From contig ONFF01000019.1 in the NCBI GenBank assembly GCA_900317055.1, positions 1-64,000 on the forward strand: a stretch of DNA of 64,000 bases, in the 5' to 3' direction. The notes beneath the pieces were generated by a model, which saw only the letters and a program-made list of their open reading frames with translations, was not told the DNA's origin and ran no database searches. Positions 16,187-26,032 of the stretch are shown here, piece by piece. Origin of the DNA: an uncultured Bacteroidales bacterium. Lineage in GTDB: Bacteria > Bacteroidota > Bacteroidia > Bacteroidales > F082. Numbering within the stretch: position 1 is the stretch's first letter; every line of letters begins with the position of its first letter. A program made the translations under genes and the position numbers.

Positions 16187-16586
16187 ATTCGTTTTTTTTA
16201 TGTGATTTGACTTTATGTTATTTGCAAAGGCAACGGCTTTTATGTTGTTTTATTGTTTTGAAAATCGGTTATTGTTTACAAACGCATACATAAAAACCGC
16301 AGTCCAAGCCATTGCCCAAATCGAGGAATTGTGTCGTTTTTTTTGTACAAATCCTCCTTATTCAGCCATAACCCCAAAAAAGCACCTTGTTTTGGCTGAA
16401 TAAAACGCTTTGCACCCGCATATCGCATCAGCCGCACATCAGCACCCTCGTCAAAGTAAAACCGTCCACGCCTCGGCCTTCATGATGTCCTGGTTGCCCT
16501 GCTCGTAGGCCTGAATTATGACGACTTTCAATCCAGCCAAATTTGTTGAAGATAATGATGCTACAGGTTGATGTATTCACCTGCTC
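16187..16586. other. 400-bp interval: inverted repeat and a possible gene remnant
   Basis: TTATTCAGCC (16358-16367) and GGCTGAATAA (16394-16403) form a 10-bp inverted repeat. On the reverse strand, about 16458-16577 is open and ends in ..GNQDIMKAEAWTVLL before a stop, which looks like the C-terminal tail of a lost gene, but I do not recognise it. There is no start codon with family support. Confidence 0.3.
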
Positions 16587-17303
16587 TCATGGAACTAACC
16601 ATGATAAGCACTGCCCCACAAACCAAGAAAACACCTTCAAACTATCAGCATCCGTCTTGAACATATACTCGGGATGCCATTGAACGGCACAAACGAAACG
16701 CTTGCCCACCATCTTTACGGCTTCGATGAGACCGTCGGGAGATTCGGCCATCGGCTCCAAATCCCAACCAAGGTCTTTGATGGCTTGGTGGTGCAGCGTG
16801 TTCACTTCAAGAGTGTCTTTGCCTAATAGCATACGCAGCTCGCCAGTCAACGAGACTTTGTGTGTTGGAACATCGTAAGGCTTGCCCTGCCTGTGAACGA
16901 TATCCGAAGGATGCTGCGAAGGAAGGTCCTGCCAAAGCGTACCGCCAAGAAATGCATTGATGAACTGTAGCCCACGGCAGATGCCGAGAATGGGTTTGTC
17001 GGCTTGCAAGGCCTTCGACAGCAACAGCGTTTCCAACTTGTCGCGTTCAGGGCTAGGAACAACAGTTCCTGTGGCATCCTTCATCCCATAAAGCTCTGGT
17101 GCGACATCCTGACCGCCCGTAAACAGAAAACCGTCGCAGGTTTCCACAATGCGGTCAGCGTCAGCTTCTGACATTTCAATAGGCAGGACGACAGGAACGC
17201 CTCCAGCGGCCTTGATGCCGTCCAGATAATCCGGCAGCATCCAAACGCTCTTGCGCTCCACATCCCAAAGCGGCGTGACGCCTATAATCGGTGACTTGCT
17301 CAT
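16587..17303 (-). CDS. Class I glutamine amidotransferase-like hydrolase (peptidase C26)
   Basis: A 238-residue protein of the C26/PuuD-like family. The nucleophile elbow is GICRG (C109), and the catalytic His-x-Glu is VQWHPEYM (H210, E212). The FTGGQDVAPELY segment (residues 61-72) is the oxyanion-site signature of gamma-glutamyl-gamma-aminobutyrate hydrolases. Members cleave gamma-glutamyl amides and related compounds in the cytoplasm. It is monocistronic and divergent from pyrG. The exact substrate is uncertain. Confidence 0.85.
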   Translation of the reverse strand: MSKSPIIGVTPLWDVERKSVWMLPDYLDGIKAAGGVPVVLPIEMSEADADRIVETCDGFLFTGGQDVAPELYGMKDATGTVVPSPERDKLETLLLSKALQADKPILGICRGLQFINAFLGGTLWQDLPSQHPSDIVHRQGKPYDVPTHKVSLTGELRMLLGKDTLEVNTLHHQAIKDLGWDLEPMAESPDGLIEAVKMVGKRFVCAVQWHPEYMFKTDADSLKVFSWFVGQCLSWLVP

Positions 17304-17347
17304 AACTTTTTCATCAAGGTTGCAAAGATACTTATACTTTCGCTTTT

Positions 17348-17378
17348 TTTGTCAGTAATGCCATTTTTTCTATTTTTG
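17348..17378 (+). promoter_or_regulatory. pyrG promoter (TTTG / 19 nt / TATTTTTG)
   Basis: TTTG at 17348-17351, a 19-nt spacer and TATTTTTG at 17371-17378 match the Bacteroidota consensus, 35 nt ahead of the pyrG start. Confidence 0.6.
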
Positions 17379-17412
17379 CCCCTTTATTCAACAACAAAAA
17401 CTAACTATCACT

Positions 17413-18996
17413 ATGACACGCTATATTTTTGTGACGGGAGGTGTGGTCTCCTCTCTTGGTAAAGGCATTATCTCGGCCAGCATCGGCAAACTATTACAAG
17501 CCCGTGGCTACACCATCACCATACAGAAAATCGATCCTTATATCAACATCGATCCAGGAACATTGAATCCATACGAGCATGGCGAGTGCTATGTGACCGT
17601 CGACGGCACCGAGACCGACCTTGACCTCGGCCACTACGAGCGCTTCACAGGCATTCGCACCACACAGGCCAACTCGGTGACCACGGGTAAGATCTACAAG
17701 ACTGTCATCGACAAGGAACGCCACGGCGACTACCTCGGCAAAACCATACAGGTAGTGCCTCACATCACTGACGAAATCAAACACCGCATCATGCAAAATG
17801 AAGGCAAAGTCGACTTCGTTATCCAAGAAATCGGCGGCACTATTGGTGACATCGAAGCGGCCCCCTTCCTCGAAGCCATCCGTCAGTTGAAATGGGAACT
17901 CGGCAACCGCGCCGTCAGCGTACACCTCACCTATATCCCTTACTTAAAAGCCGCCGACGAATTGAAGACGAAGCCCACACAGCACTCGGTGAAAGAACTG
18001 CAAGCCGCTGGTATCCAACCCGACGTGCTCGTGCTCCGCACCGAGAAGCATCTCTCTGACGGCATCCGCCAGAAGGTGGCCTCCTTCTGCAATGTAAACC
18101 TCGAATGCGTGGTGCAGAGCGAAGACCTGCCGAGCATCTACGACGTACCCGTCAACATGCAAAACCAAGGCCTTGACGCAGCCCTTTTGCGCAAGTTCAG
18201 CGTTCCCGTGGGCGAAACACCCAAGATGGAAGGCTGGCAACGTTTCTTGGAGTTGCAACGCACTGCCACCAAAGAGGTGCATGTGGGGCTGGTGGGCAAA
18301 TACGACCTCCAGGATGCCTACAAGAGCATTCGCGAGAGCCTGATTTTGGCGGGTATCTACAACCACGTGAAGGTGAAGATCGACTTCATCAATAGCGAGA
18401 ACATCACCAAGGAGAATGTCGCAGAGCAACTTTCCGGTGTGGCAGGCATCTTGGTATGTCCCGGCTTCGGGCAACGTGGCATCGAGGGCAAGATCGTTGC
18501 CGTGGAGTATGCACGTGTCAACAACCTACCCGCCTTTGGCGTATGCCTCGGCATGCAAATGATGGTCATCGAGTTTGCCCGTAATGTATTGGGTTACAAA
18601 GACGCCAACTCAAGTGAGATGGACACCAACACTCCGCACAATGTCATCGACATGATGGAGGAGCAAAAGACCATTACCAATTTGGGTGGCACCATGCGTT
18701 TGGGAGCCTACAGCTGCAACCTGCGTGAAGGCAGTCGCGTGGCCGAGATCTATGGCACACCGCAAATCAACGAACGCCATCGCCACAGATACGAATTCAA
18801 CAATAAATACAAAGACGAATACGAGAAAAACGGCATGATGTGCGTCGGCGTGAACCCCGAGAGCGACTTAGTGGAGATTGTCGAGATTCCCAGCCACCGT
18901 TGGTTCATTGGCACTCAGTTCCATCCCGAATACTCCAGCACCGTCTTGCATCCACATCCCCTATTCATGAGTTTCATCAAAGAAATCGCCCAATGA
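17413..18996 (+). CDS. pyrG: CTP synthase
   Basis: A 527-residue CTP synthase, close to the usual 535-550. The N-terminal synthase domain begins YIFVTGGVVSSLGKGI, contains the ATP site and ends near residue 265. The C-terminal glutaminase domain carries the nucleophile in FGVCLGMQMM and the His/Glu pair in TQFHPEYSS. It makes CTP from UTP, ATP and glutamine. The stop overlaps the start of the mechanosensitive channel gene (ATGA), so the two are coupled. Confidence 0.97.
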   Translation: MTRYIFVTGGVVSSLGKGIISASIGKLLQARGYTITIQKIDPYINIDPGTLNPYEHGECYVTVDGTETDLDLGHYERFTGIRTTQANSVTTGKIYKTVIDKERHGDYLGKTIQVVPHITDEIKHRIMQNEGKVDFVIQEIGGTIGDIEAAPFLEAIRQLKWELGNRAVSVHLTYIPYLKAADELKTKPTQHSVKELQAAGIQPDVLVLRTEKHLSDGIRQKVASFCNVNLECVVQSEDLPSIYDVPVNMQNQGLDAALLRKFSVPVGETPKMEGWQRFLELQRTATKEVHVGLVGKYDLQDAYKSIRESLILAGIYNHVKVKIDFINSENITKENVAEQLSGVAGILVCPGFGQRGIEGKIVAVEYARVNNLPAFGVCLGMQMMVIEFARNVLGYKDANSSEMDTNTPHNVIDMMEEQKTITNLGGTMRLGAYSCNLREGSRVAEIYGTPQINERHRHRYEFNNKYKDEYEKNGMMCVGVNPESDLVEIVEIPSHRWFIGTQFHPEYSSTVLHPHPLFMSFIKEIAQ

Positions 18997-21635
18997 AAAC
19001 TCCTTTCAAACAAAAACGCCTCCTCTTCCTGGCCGCCTTCTTGGCTATCGCGGTGCCGCTCTTTGCCATTTCCTACGGTCGCAACCTTAACCGAACCCTC
19101 CGTACATTGCGCAACGAGCTGAATGCCGACTACCAACAAATCGACAAGAACCGCGACCGCCTCACCGAAGACTACGAGAAACAACGCCAAAAAATGATTG
19201 ATGTGATGAAACAGTGCGACGAGCTCTCGCTGATGCTTTATTCACAGAAACAAGGCTTTACCTTCGATGTGAGCTATGCCTTGCAGAAGGTCACCCAGAA
19301 ATACAATGAGTTCAATCAAGACCGCAGGCCTTTCGACCGCATCGTCAGCAACCTCAATGTGGAGATGGAGCGCCATGCCCGCCTCATTGAGTCGCTGCGC
19401 CGTCTGCCCCCCGAACTCGACACCATCATCGGCATTCCCGACAGTCTACTCATCCATTACGACTCGCTCAACCCACTCTTCTTTAGCACAGCACATCTTG
19501 AGTTGGACGAGGAACTCAAAGCCATGGCCGACTCCCTCTCCATGATTCCTTTCGTGCTTGACGAACAGGGTGAGGACGACCGCGAACAATGCATCTTCTA
19601 TGCAGGTGAACTGCTCAAGATGTATGCCGAGACCAAAGCCGTCGTGGTAGCCGACAGCATCCACTACTACGAGACCTTCCTGCGCCTAAAAGAGACCTAC
19701 GACTACGCACACGACTATTACCAAGTGCTTCAAAACCGAATCTTCGTCGAAGGACAAACGCCTTGGTACACCATCCTGCAGCACCCAGGACGCTATTGGC
19801 ATCAGGCGGCTGATGATGCAAGCGAAAAATACGACCTCAGCGCGCTGCAATCGTTGTTCAGAAGAGGTCAGACCGAACAGTCAGCCCATGACACAGGTTG
19901 GGAATACTCACTCCAAGTCTTCATCATCGTCTTGTTTGTCATCGAATTGATAGTGATTTGGCTCGTCGTCTCGCTGCTGCTCATCCCCGCCTTCCGTTAT
20001 TTCAAGCCTCTGAAAGAGTATGTCGAAAAAGACCAGCGCCGCTTTATTTCCCTGCTGATTGCCATCGTCATCACCATCATCATCAATTCCACTATCGGTG
20101 GCGACGGCTTGCTGCATATCGCAGCAAGGCTCACCAACACCTTCCTTTGGCTGCTGGCCGCCATCCTGGTCGCCTTGTTCTTCCGTTTGAAACCCCAACA
20201 GCTGAAATACGGCTTCAGGCTATATCTGCCCACTTTCTGCATGGCCTTGGCAGTCATCGGTTTCCGTGTCGTCTTCATGCCCAATGCGCTAATGAACTTT
20301 GTCTTCCCGCCCGTTGTGATCGGTTTCTTCGTATGGCAACTCTTCGCTTGTCTGCACAATGCCAAGAAAGTGGACCGCGGCGACCGGCTTTTGGGCTGGG
20401 TTTCGCTGGTGGCCATAGGTGCGGCTTTGGGCGTGGCCATCGCTGGCTACATCTTCGCCTCGTTGCTCATTCTGGTCTGGTGGTACTTCCAACTGGCTGC
20501 CATCCATATTATCTTAGCTACCCTTTATTTAATCCTCCAGTATCGCAAAAAGCGGATGACCCACCGCATCAACGATTATCGCTCGCGCATCGACTTCGTC
20601 ACGGGTCCCGGAAAGGAAACGCTGATGTTTGGTGCCACATGGTTCTACGACCTGGTCAAGGATGTGGTGTTGCCCGTGATGGGACTGCTGTCAATTCCGT
20701 TCTGCCTCCATTTGGCCCTCGATGTGTTCGACTTCGAGGACTTGTACAACAACATCTACTACAAGAATTTCGTTCAACTCGTCAACGACAGCGGTGCCGA
20801 CACATTCAGGATGTCGTTCCACGGGATTCTGCTCATTATCAGCCTGTTCTTCGTGTTTCGCTATATCAACCGAGCCCTTCACGCCGTTTGGCAGCAGGTT
20901 CGCTACGCCATCTTCATGAAGAAGCACAACCGCAAGACCGTCCGCAACAACGAAATCAACTTGTCGCTGGGCAACAGCATCATCAGCGTTTTGACTTGGT
21001 TCACTTATATTGTCGTCATCGTCCTGACGCTGCACATCCCCACCAGCTCGCTGAGCCTCGTGGCTGGCGGTCTCTCTGCCGGTATCGGTTTTGCCCTCAA
21101 GGACACCCTCAACAACTTCATCTATGGCATCCAACTCATGTCGGGTCGTCTGCGCGTCGGTGACTGGATTGTGTGCGACGGCATTCGTGGCAAGGTCACG
21201 CACATAGGTTACCAAAGCACAGAGATTGAGACCGTCGATGGCGCCGAGATGTCGTTCCTCAACGCAACCTTGTTCGCCAAGAACTTCAGCAACCTCACGC
21301 GCAACCATGGTTATGAGTTCGTCAAGATTACGGTGGGCGTGGCCTATGGCACCGACATCCAACAGGTGCGCGAACTGTTGGGCGAGGCACTGCTCACCTT
21401 GCAAGGCAAGGATGCTTTCGGGCGCGACATTGTAGACTCGAAGAAGGGCATCAGCATCACTTTGGAGGACATGGACGACAGTGCCGTCACCATTGCGGTG
21501 AAACAGCAAGTGCTTGTGGCCGAACGCGTAGGCTATATCGACCGAGCCAAAGAGGTGATATACAACACCTTGAACGAACATGGCATCTCGATTCCCTTCC
21601 CGCAATGCGATGTGCATCTTGTCAACGAGGAATAG
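18993..21635 (+). CDS. Large MscS-type mechanosensitive channel
   Basis: An 880-residue protein starting at the ATG that overlaps the pyrG stop. It has an N-terminal signal or helix (residues 10-26), a periplasmic coiled-coil region (about 30-290), several transmembrane helices between about 300 and 700, and a C-terminal MscS domain. The pore-lining helix is SLVAGGLSAGIGFALKDTLNN, followed by the beta domain GDWIVCDGIRGKVTHIGYQSTEIETVDG. The layout resembles long MscK/MscM-type channels that release solutes on hypo-osmotic shock. Confidence 0.88.
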   Translation: MKTPFKQKRLLFLAAFLAIAVPLFAISYGRNLNRTLRTLRNELNADYQQIDKNRDRLTEDYEKQRQKMIDVMKQCDELSLMLYSQKQGFTFDVSYALQKVTQKYNEFNQDRRPFDRIVSNLNVEMERHARLIESLRRLPPELDTIIGIPDSLLIHYDSLNPLFFSTAHLELDEELKAMADSLSMIPFVLDEQGEDDREQCIFYAGELLKMYAETKAVVVADSIHYYETFLRLKETYDYAHDYYQVLQNRIFVEGQTPWYTILQHPGRYWHQAADDASEKYDLSALQSLFRRGQTEQSAHDTGWEYSLQVFIIVLFVIELIVIWLVVSLLLIPAFRYFKPLKEYVEKDQRRFISLLIAIVITIIINSTIGGDGLLHIAARLTNTFLWLLAAILVALFFRLKPQQLKYGFRLYLPTFCMALAVIGFRVVFMPNALMNFVFPPVVIGFFVWQLFACLHNAKKVDRGDRLLGWVSLVAIGAALGVAIAGYIFASLLILVWWYFQLAAIHIILATLYLILQYRKKRMTHRINDYRSRIDFVTGPGKETLMFGATWFYDLVKDVVLPVMGLLSIPFCLHLALDVFDFEDLYNNIYYKNFVQLVNDSGADTFRMSFHGILLIISLFFVFRYINRALHAVWQQVRYAIFMKKHNRKTVRNNEINLSLGNSIISVLTWFTYIVVIVLTLHIPTSSLSLVAGGLSAGIGFALKDTLNNFIYGIQLMSGRLRVGDWIVCDGIRGKVTHIGYQSTEIETVDGAEMSFLNATLFAKNFSNLTRNHGYEFVKITVGVAYGTDIQQVRELLGEALLTLQGKDAFGRDIVDSKKGISITLEDMDDSAVTIAVKQQVLVAERVGYIDRAKEVIYNTLNEHGISIPFPQCDVHLVNEE

Positions 21636-21651
21636 TTAAGCAGAAAAATTG

Positions 21652-21659
21652 TACTTTTG
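21652..21659 (+). promoter_or_regulatory. Candidate promoter (TACTTTTG) for the cyclase-like gene
   Basis: TACTTTTGC, 19 nt before the chosen ATG at 21679, matches TAnnTTTG. The position supports the downstream start over the earlier in-frame one. Confidence 0.5.
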
Positions 21660-21678
21660 CAGCCTAAAACCATTCAAA

Positions 21679-22686
21679 ATGAAAAAACACATCCTCATCA
21701 CTATAGCCTCGGCCCTTTTATTTGCCGCATGCACCGAAAAACCTAAGGTTGACCCCAACAGCAAACCAGAGCCCAAGAAGACCGTCGCCGTGCCGAGCTT
21801 CAATGCCGACTCGGCCTATCAGTTTGTGGCCCTGCAAACCAACTTCGGCCCTCGTGTGCCCGAGACCCAATCCCATGCCGCCTGCGCCGAATGGCTCACT
21901 GCCAAGTTGGGCGAATATGCCGACACGGTCGTCGTACAGGACTTCCGCACGAAACTCTTCAACGGACAAGGCATCGACGGACAAAATATCGTGGGTGTGT
22001 TCCACCCCGAAGCCAAGAAGCGCATCGTGCTCTGCGCCCACTGGGACTCGCGCCCCTATGCCGACCACGACCCCGATGAGGCTAACACCCGCACGCCTAT
22101 CGACGGTGCCAACGATGGTGCCAGTGGCGTAGGCGTACTACTCGAATGCGCTCGTCTCTTCAAGGCTCAGCCCTTGCCTGAGAAACTCGGCATCGACATC
22201 GTCTTGTTCGACCTTGAGGACTATGGACCGCATACGGAAGAGGCCGAGAAATACTACGACGACGAGGTCAACTATTGGGCTTTGGGCTCGCAGTATTGGG
22301 CTAAACACCCACATGTCTATGGCTACAAGGCCTATTACGGCATCCTTTTGGACATGGTGGGCGGCAGCGAACCCAATTTCCAGAAGGAGTATTTCTCGCA
22401 AGGCTATGCCGCTTGGGTGAGCAATAAGGTTTGGCGCAAGGCCTACGATTTAGGCTATAGGCCGTTCTTCACCAACGAGTTGGGCACCGCCATCAGCGAC
22501 GACCACATCCCCATGAACGAAGTGGCCGGCATTCCCACCATCGACATCATCGACCTGAAACCCGAAAGCAGCAACGGATGTTTCCCGGAAGTGTGGCACA
22601 CCACGAACGACAACATCGACAACATCGACAAGACCACCCTTGGAATGGTCGGCAATGTGTTGCTTCATGTGGTTTATGAAGAATAA
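21679..22686 (+). CDS. M28-family glutaminyl-peptide cyclotransferase-like lipoprotein
   Basis: A 335-residue protein from the ATG at 21679; an in-frame start 10 codons earlier would overlap the promoter. The lipobox LLFAAC puts the lipidated Cys at residue 18. The M28/glutaminyl cyclase fold is shown by LCAHWDSRPYAD, DGANDGASGVGVLLE, DLEDYG and a C-terminal WHTTNDNID segment, covering the metal ligands Asp, Glu and His. Bacteroidota type II cyclases convert N-terminal Gln to pyroglutamate on exported proteins, which suits a phylum where signal cleavage often exposes Gln. An aminopeptidase role is the alternative. Confidence 0.82.
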   Translation: MKKHILITIASALLFAACTEKPKVDPNSKPEPKKTVAVPSFNADSAYQFVALQTNFGPRVPETQSHAACAEWLTAKLGEYADTVVVQDFRTKLFNGQGIDGQNIVGVFHPEAKKRIVLCAHWDSRPYADHDPDEANTRTPIDGANDGASGVGVLLECARLFKAQPLPEKLGIDIVLFDLEDYGPHTEEAEKYYDDEVNYWALGSQYWAKHPHVYGYKAYYGILLDMVGGSEPNFQKEYFSQGYAAWVSNKVWRKAYDLGYRPFFTNELGTAISDDHIPMNEVAGIPTIDIIDLKPESSNGCFPEVWHTTNDNIDNIDKTTLGMVGNVLLHVVYEE

Positions 22687-22691
22687 GGGGA

Positions 22692-23429
22692 TTAAAGCCC
22701 TTTGATAAACTCGTTCAGTTCGCGCTTCGAGGACTCGTAAGAGAAAGCCTCGTTGAGGAGATAGTACTTGTTTTTATCCACGCAATAGGTATAGGCAAAT
22801 TTGGCAAACGACAGCTTGTTGCTCTCGAACGAGAACAGCCTGCAGATGCCAAGAATCTGGCTGGCCGTCATCGGGTTGGACGAAACCACCTGCTCGGCAA
22901 CGGTCATTTTCGAGCTGTCGAACGATTCGTCGGAAATCAGTTGGCAGGCCTCCTCATAATCCCGAGGGCTCATGGCGTATGGCGTTGGGGGCACGGGCGG
23001 CATGGGCGGCACAACCGAAGGCTCGTTTGGAGTCGTAATCAGATCCATGGTCAGCTCGGGACGGACATGGGCATCGGTGGTTTCCAAGCCAAACCATTTG
23101 CCGGAATGCACGATGGCCATTGTTGGCGATTGACGAAGGTCAACGAACTGGCCCACACAGTTTTGCATGGCATTGTCGAGTTCCACGCGGACATAATAAC
23201 TGTCTTCTTCGAGGTTTCGGACGCAGATGGAGCGGACGGATTGCTCGTTTTGTAGCACATCGTCGACATAGAGCCAGAAACGATAGCTTTGGTTACGGGG
23301 TGAGGTCACCGTCAACGAGGTGTTCCCGTGGGGATTGCCGCCGTGTTTGGGTCTTAATGAAATCCTGTTCTGAGCCGTTAGGCCGAGCGTCAATGCCATT
23401 GCCAAGGTCAGTAATACTAATCTTTTCAT
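22692..23429 (-). CDS. Secreted DUF4476-domain protein
   Basis: A 245-residue protein with a signal peptide (residues 1-19, cleavage near LTAQN). The N-terminal half has a strand-rich carboxypeptidase-like pattern. A proline-rich spacer (PPMPPVPPTP) at about 145-155 leads into a C-terminal helical domain with the DUF4476 look (DYEEACQLISDESFDSSKM...ILGICRLFSFESNKLSFAKFAY). The function of this family is unknown. It follows a T9SS cargo gene in the same direction with an 11-nt gap, so the two may be cotranscribed. Confidence 0.75.
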   Translation of the reverse strand: MKRLVLLTLAMALTLGLTAQNRISLRPKHGGNPHGNTSLTVTSPRNQSYRFWLYVDDVLQNEQSVRSICVRNLEEDSYYVRVELDNAMQNCVGQFVDLRQSPTMAIVHSGKWFGLETTDAHVRPELTMDLITTPNEPSVVPPMPPVPPTPYAMSPRDYEEACQLISDESFDSSKMTVAEQVVSSNPMTASQILGICRLFSFESNKLSFAKFAYTYCVDKNKYYLLNEAFSYESSKRELNEFIKGL

Positions 23430-23440
23430 TATTTTGATAT

Positions 23441-25984
23441 TTAATTAATAACTATTTTCTTGGTCACCAAGCTGCCACCCAGCATCTGCACGGTGTAAAC
23501 CCCAGCGGGCCAACGGCTCACGTCAATGGTGCGCTGTCCTTCTACGGTGAAAGTGGCCACAATTTGTCCCTGCATGTTAAGCACCATCACACTGACAGCA
23601 CCCTTGTCGTAGTCGGTGCGAAGGATGAACTGGCCTTTCGCAGGATTGGGATAGAGCTCAGCGGTGAAAGCCGGCTCAGCATGGGCTTCGTGGACATTCA
23701 CCAACAAGTCCTCGTCATTACTATAGGTCACAACCTTGCCCGAGACACGCAAAACCGGGTTGTCGGGCGCAGCACACTCGGTGCAAGTCACGCCATCGAC
23801 GCAGTCAGGATGGTTGGGATGGCAGAGGTCAAGGTAGGTCGGGTCAAACTGATAGAAAAGCTCGGCTTGTCCGGCAGCAAGGTATTCCGAAAGGTCGAAG
23901 TCCCAAACCATGCCGATGCTGCCAGGACACCAACCGCTGCGGGGGTAGGTCCAAGTGCCATTTTGCGGCTGACAGCCCGCCGGATTGGGCGTGCAGTTGC
24001 GCCACAAGTGCTGGTCGTATTTGCTCTGTCCGTTCACGAAGATGTGGTGTGTGGCCTCATAAAACTCAGCGGCGTTGCCAGTGTTGTAGCTGTTGTTGGC
24101 GCCGCTGCTCCAGTTGTGGCCAGTCGTCGTGATTTTCAGTTTGGCAGACTGCGCTTGTTCGCTGAAAGAATAATCCACGACGGGCACGGGCTGCTGGTTG
24201 GCATAGTCACCAAAGGCGTATGTACCAAACCAAATCTCATCGACATCGACATAAAGGTAGTCTGGCGTGCCTTTGGTGAAACTGAAAATCAGGTTGGGGT
24301 TATACCCGCTGCCGGCCCAGCTTTCCATGTAGAACTCAAGCTCGACCAAGCCCTGCAGCAAAGAGGTGTAGTCGCTCACGTCAAGGTCGTCTTCGCACTG
24401 CACACCGAAAGGCGTGATGTAGCGGAACAGCTCCACCCATTCGCCACGGTAGTTGCGCACCTTTACGCCACCCACGCGGTCGTAGCTATCGCAGTTGCCA
24501 TTCACGCAGTTGTGGTCGTAATGCGCCATGATCTCCTTGAACGCACCCACATGCGAAGGCAGTATATATTCACCTTTGGCACTGTGTACGGTCGGCGTGC
24601 AAACGAGGTCACCGTTCATCGTCACCACATCCAATTGGCTGTCAATCTGGTCGGTGATCTCAAAACTATTGCTGAAGGTCGTCGTCTTGTCGCCCGATTG
24701 CGTCACGCTGACGGTCATGTTGTATGAGCCAAAACCTGTAGGTGTCCAGAAACCGTAATAATAGCCGTTTTCAGGGTCATCGGGATAGTCGGTCTGTAAG
24801 GCAATATAGTCGCCATTAATGGAAGCATGTACATTGGTGAACTTGATGACTTCGGGATGCTCAATATAGGCCGAGACGACAATCATCACGGGATGAAGGT
24901 CGTCCATATAGACCTTGGTACCATCGTAGGGACGGCGGATTTTCACCTCAGGCTCGTAAGCGTAAGGGTCAACCACCTCAAAGCTCTTCACCACATCGGG
25001 AGCGGGCAACCAGTTGGCATCGCCAGCTTGGGTAGCCTTGAACTTGACGACACCCGTCTCACCCGTCAAGGTGAGCACATTGCCGCTGATGGTGGCAGGG
25101 CCTTCCATCATCTCGAAGCTGACGGGCAGTCCCGACGAAGCTGTGGCCACAAGGGTAATCGGGTCATTGAAAATCAACTGGTTGGGAATGTCGGCCATCT
25201 CGATGAGTTGGGTGTTGCCGTCGGGCTGCTGACGCACGAGGAGGTTGTCGAAACCGCCCGTGCCACCTTGCGAGTGGAAGAAGATACCATCCCACACTTG
25301 GTAGTCGTTCGAGTCGCCACTGCCTGGGGTGAGGTTCATGCAGACATTGGTGCAGCCAGCCATCTGTATCCATTCGCCCTCGCAGCTAGGCTTGACGAAC
25401 ACCGTCACCGCGCCTGCGCCGTTGAAGGCCGTGAAGTCGAACGACATCTTGTAGCGTGTCCAGCCGCCCTCTTCATAGTCGAAAGGAATACTGGTGCCGT
25501 CGGGCAGACAAACCTTGGCATGGCCGCTGTCGCCTTGGCTCTTGATGAAGAGATAGACGCCGCCGTCGGGGTCGGTCATGCCAGGCAGGATGTGACCATC
25601 GCCGTCGCCATCGAAGCCCACGCCGAAGAACGAGCCCCACCATGTGCGGTTCATGTCGATTTCAAGGTCCATGATGCCACCGCCTTGGAAGCTGAAGTTG
25701 AAATTATCGGAGGCCTTGCGGGTGGCGGTGCGGCCTACGCCTGAGCCACCATAAGGATACCAAATGGCGAGGCTCTCGTCGGGAGCCATGTCGGAACCGC
25801 AAACATAGCTGACATCGAAGTCCTGAGATGAGGTGGCTGTCTGATAATGCGTTACCCAGCCGTCTTGGCCGTTGAGGTTTTGCGAGCCTTCGGTGAGGCT
25901 GTTGAAGTCGTAGAGGTATTCCACTTGGGCATTTGAAATGAAAGCCAAGAGGAGAAGCATGATAAGTAAAGCTGTTCTTTTCAT
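23441..25984 (-). CDS. PNGase F-like glycoamidase with T9SS sorting domain
   Basis: An 847-residue secreted protein. The signal peptide is residues 1-19. Residues 22-255 form a jelly-roll-like binding domain, 256-340 an Ig-like segment, and about 455-750 a region that resembles peptide-N4-(N-acetyl-beta-glucosaminyl)asparagine amidase F. From memory of PNGase F, its catalytic D60, E118 and E206 correspond here to D502 (CDSYDR), E554 (YMESW) and E640 (NAAEFY), and the RSGWCPG signature is present. Residues about 772-847 are a type A T9SS sorting domain (ELYPNPAKGQFIL...GVYTVQ). It probably removes N-glycans from host or dietary glycoproteins at the cell surface. Confidence 0.85.
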   Translation of the reverse strand: MKRTALLIMLLLLAFISNAQVEYLYDFNSLTEGSQNLNGQDGWVTHYQTATSSQDFDVSYVCGSDMAPDESLAIWYPYGGSGVGRTATRKASDNFNFSFQGGGIMDLEIDMNRTWWGSFFGVGFDGDGDGHILPGMTDPDGGVYLFIKSQGDSGHAKVCLPDGTSIPFDYEEGGWTRYKMSFDFTAFNGAGAVTVFVKPSCEGEWIQMAGCTNVCMNLTPGSGDSNDYQVWDGIFFHSQGGTGGFDNLLVRQQPDGNTQLIEMADIPNQLIFNDPITLVATASSGLPVSFEMMEGPATISGNVLTLTGETGVVKFKATQAGDANWLPAPDVVKSFEVVDPYAYEPEVKIRRPYDGTKVYMDDLHPVMIVVSAYIEHPEVIKFTNVHASINGDYIALQTDYPDDPENGYYYGFWTPTGFGSYNMTVSVTQSGDKTTTFSNSFEITDQIDSQLDVVTMNGDLVCTPTVHSAKGEYILPSHVGAFKEIMAHYDHNCVNGNCDSYDRVGGVKVRNYRGEWVELFRYITPFGVQCEDDLDVSDYTSLLQGLVELEFYMESWAGSGYNPNLIFSFTKGTPDYLYVDVDEIWFGTYAFGDYANQQPVPVVDYSFSEQAQSAKLKITTTGHNWSSGANNSYNTGNAAEFYEATHHIFVNGQSKYDQHLWRNCTPNPAGCQPQNGTWTYPRSGWCPGSIGMVWDFDLSEYLAAGQAELFYQFDPTYLDLCHPNHPDCVDGVTCTECAAPDNPVLRVSGKVVTYSNDEDLLVNVHEAHAEPAFTAELYPNPAKGQFILRTDYDKGAVSVMVLNMQGQIVATFTVEGQRTIDVSRWPAGVYTVQMLGGSLVTKKIVIN

Positions 25985-26006
25985 ATTGATTGGAATTATT
26001 TGAGGA

Positions 26007-26014
26007 CAAAAATA
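26007..26014 (-). promoter_or_regulatory. Candidate promoter of the PNGase-like gene (TATTTTTG)
   Basis: TATTTTTG on the reverse strand, about 22 nt upstream of the start, fits TAnnTTTG. Confidence 0.45.
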
Positions 26015-26032
26015 GAAATAATTACAAAATAA

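Noticed and set aside
18840-18992. Upstream extension of the MscS-type gene inside pyrG
   Set aside because: The extra 51 codons overlap pyrG's conserved C-terminus; the ATG overlapping the pyrG stop is followed by a proper signal-like helix.
20691-21617. A 308-codon frame opposite the MscS domain
   Set aside because: It is a shadow of the channel gene, whose pore helix and beta domain are clear on the plus strand.
23564-25744. Long open frames on the plus strand opposite the PNGase-like gene
   Set aside because: They mirror the codon structure of the strongly supported reverse-strand gene and contain no domain, signal peptide or promoter.
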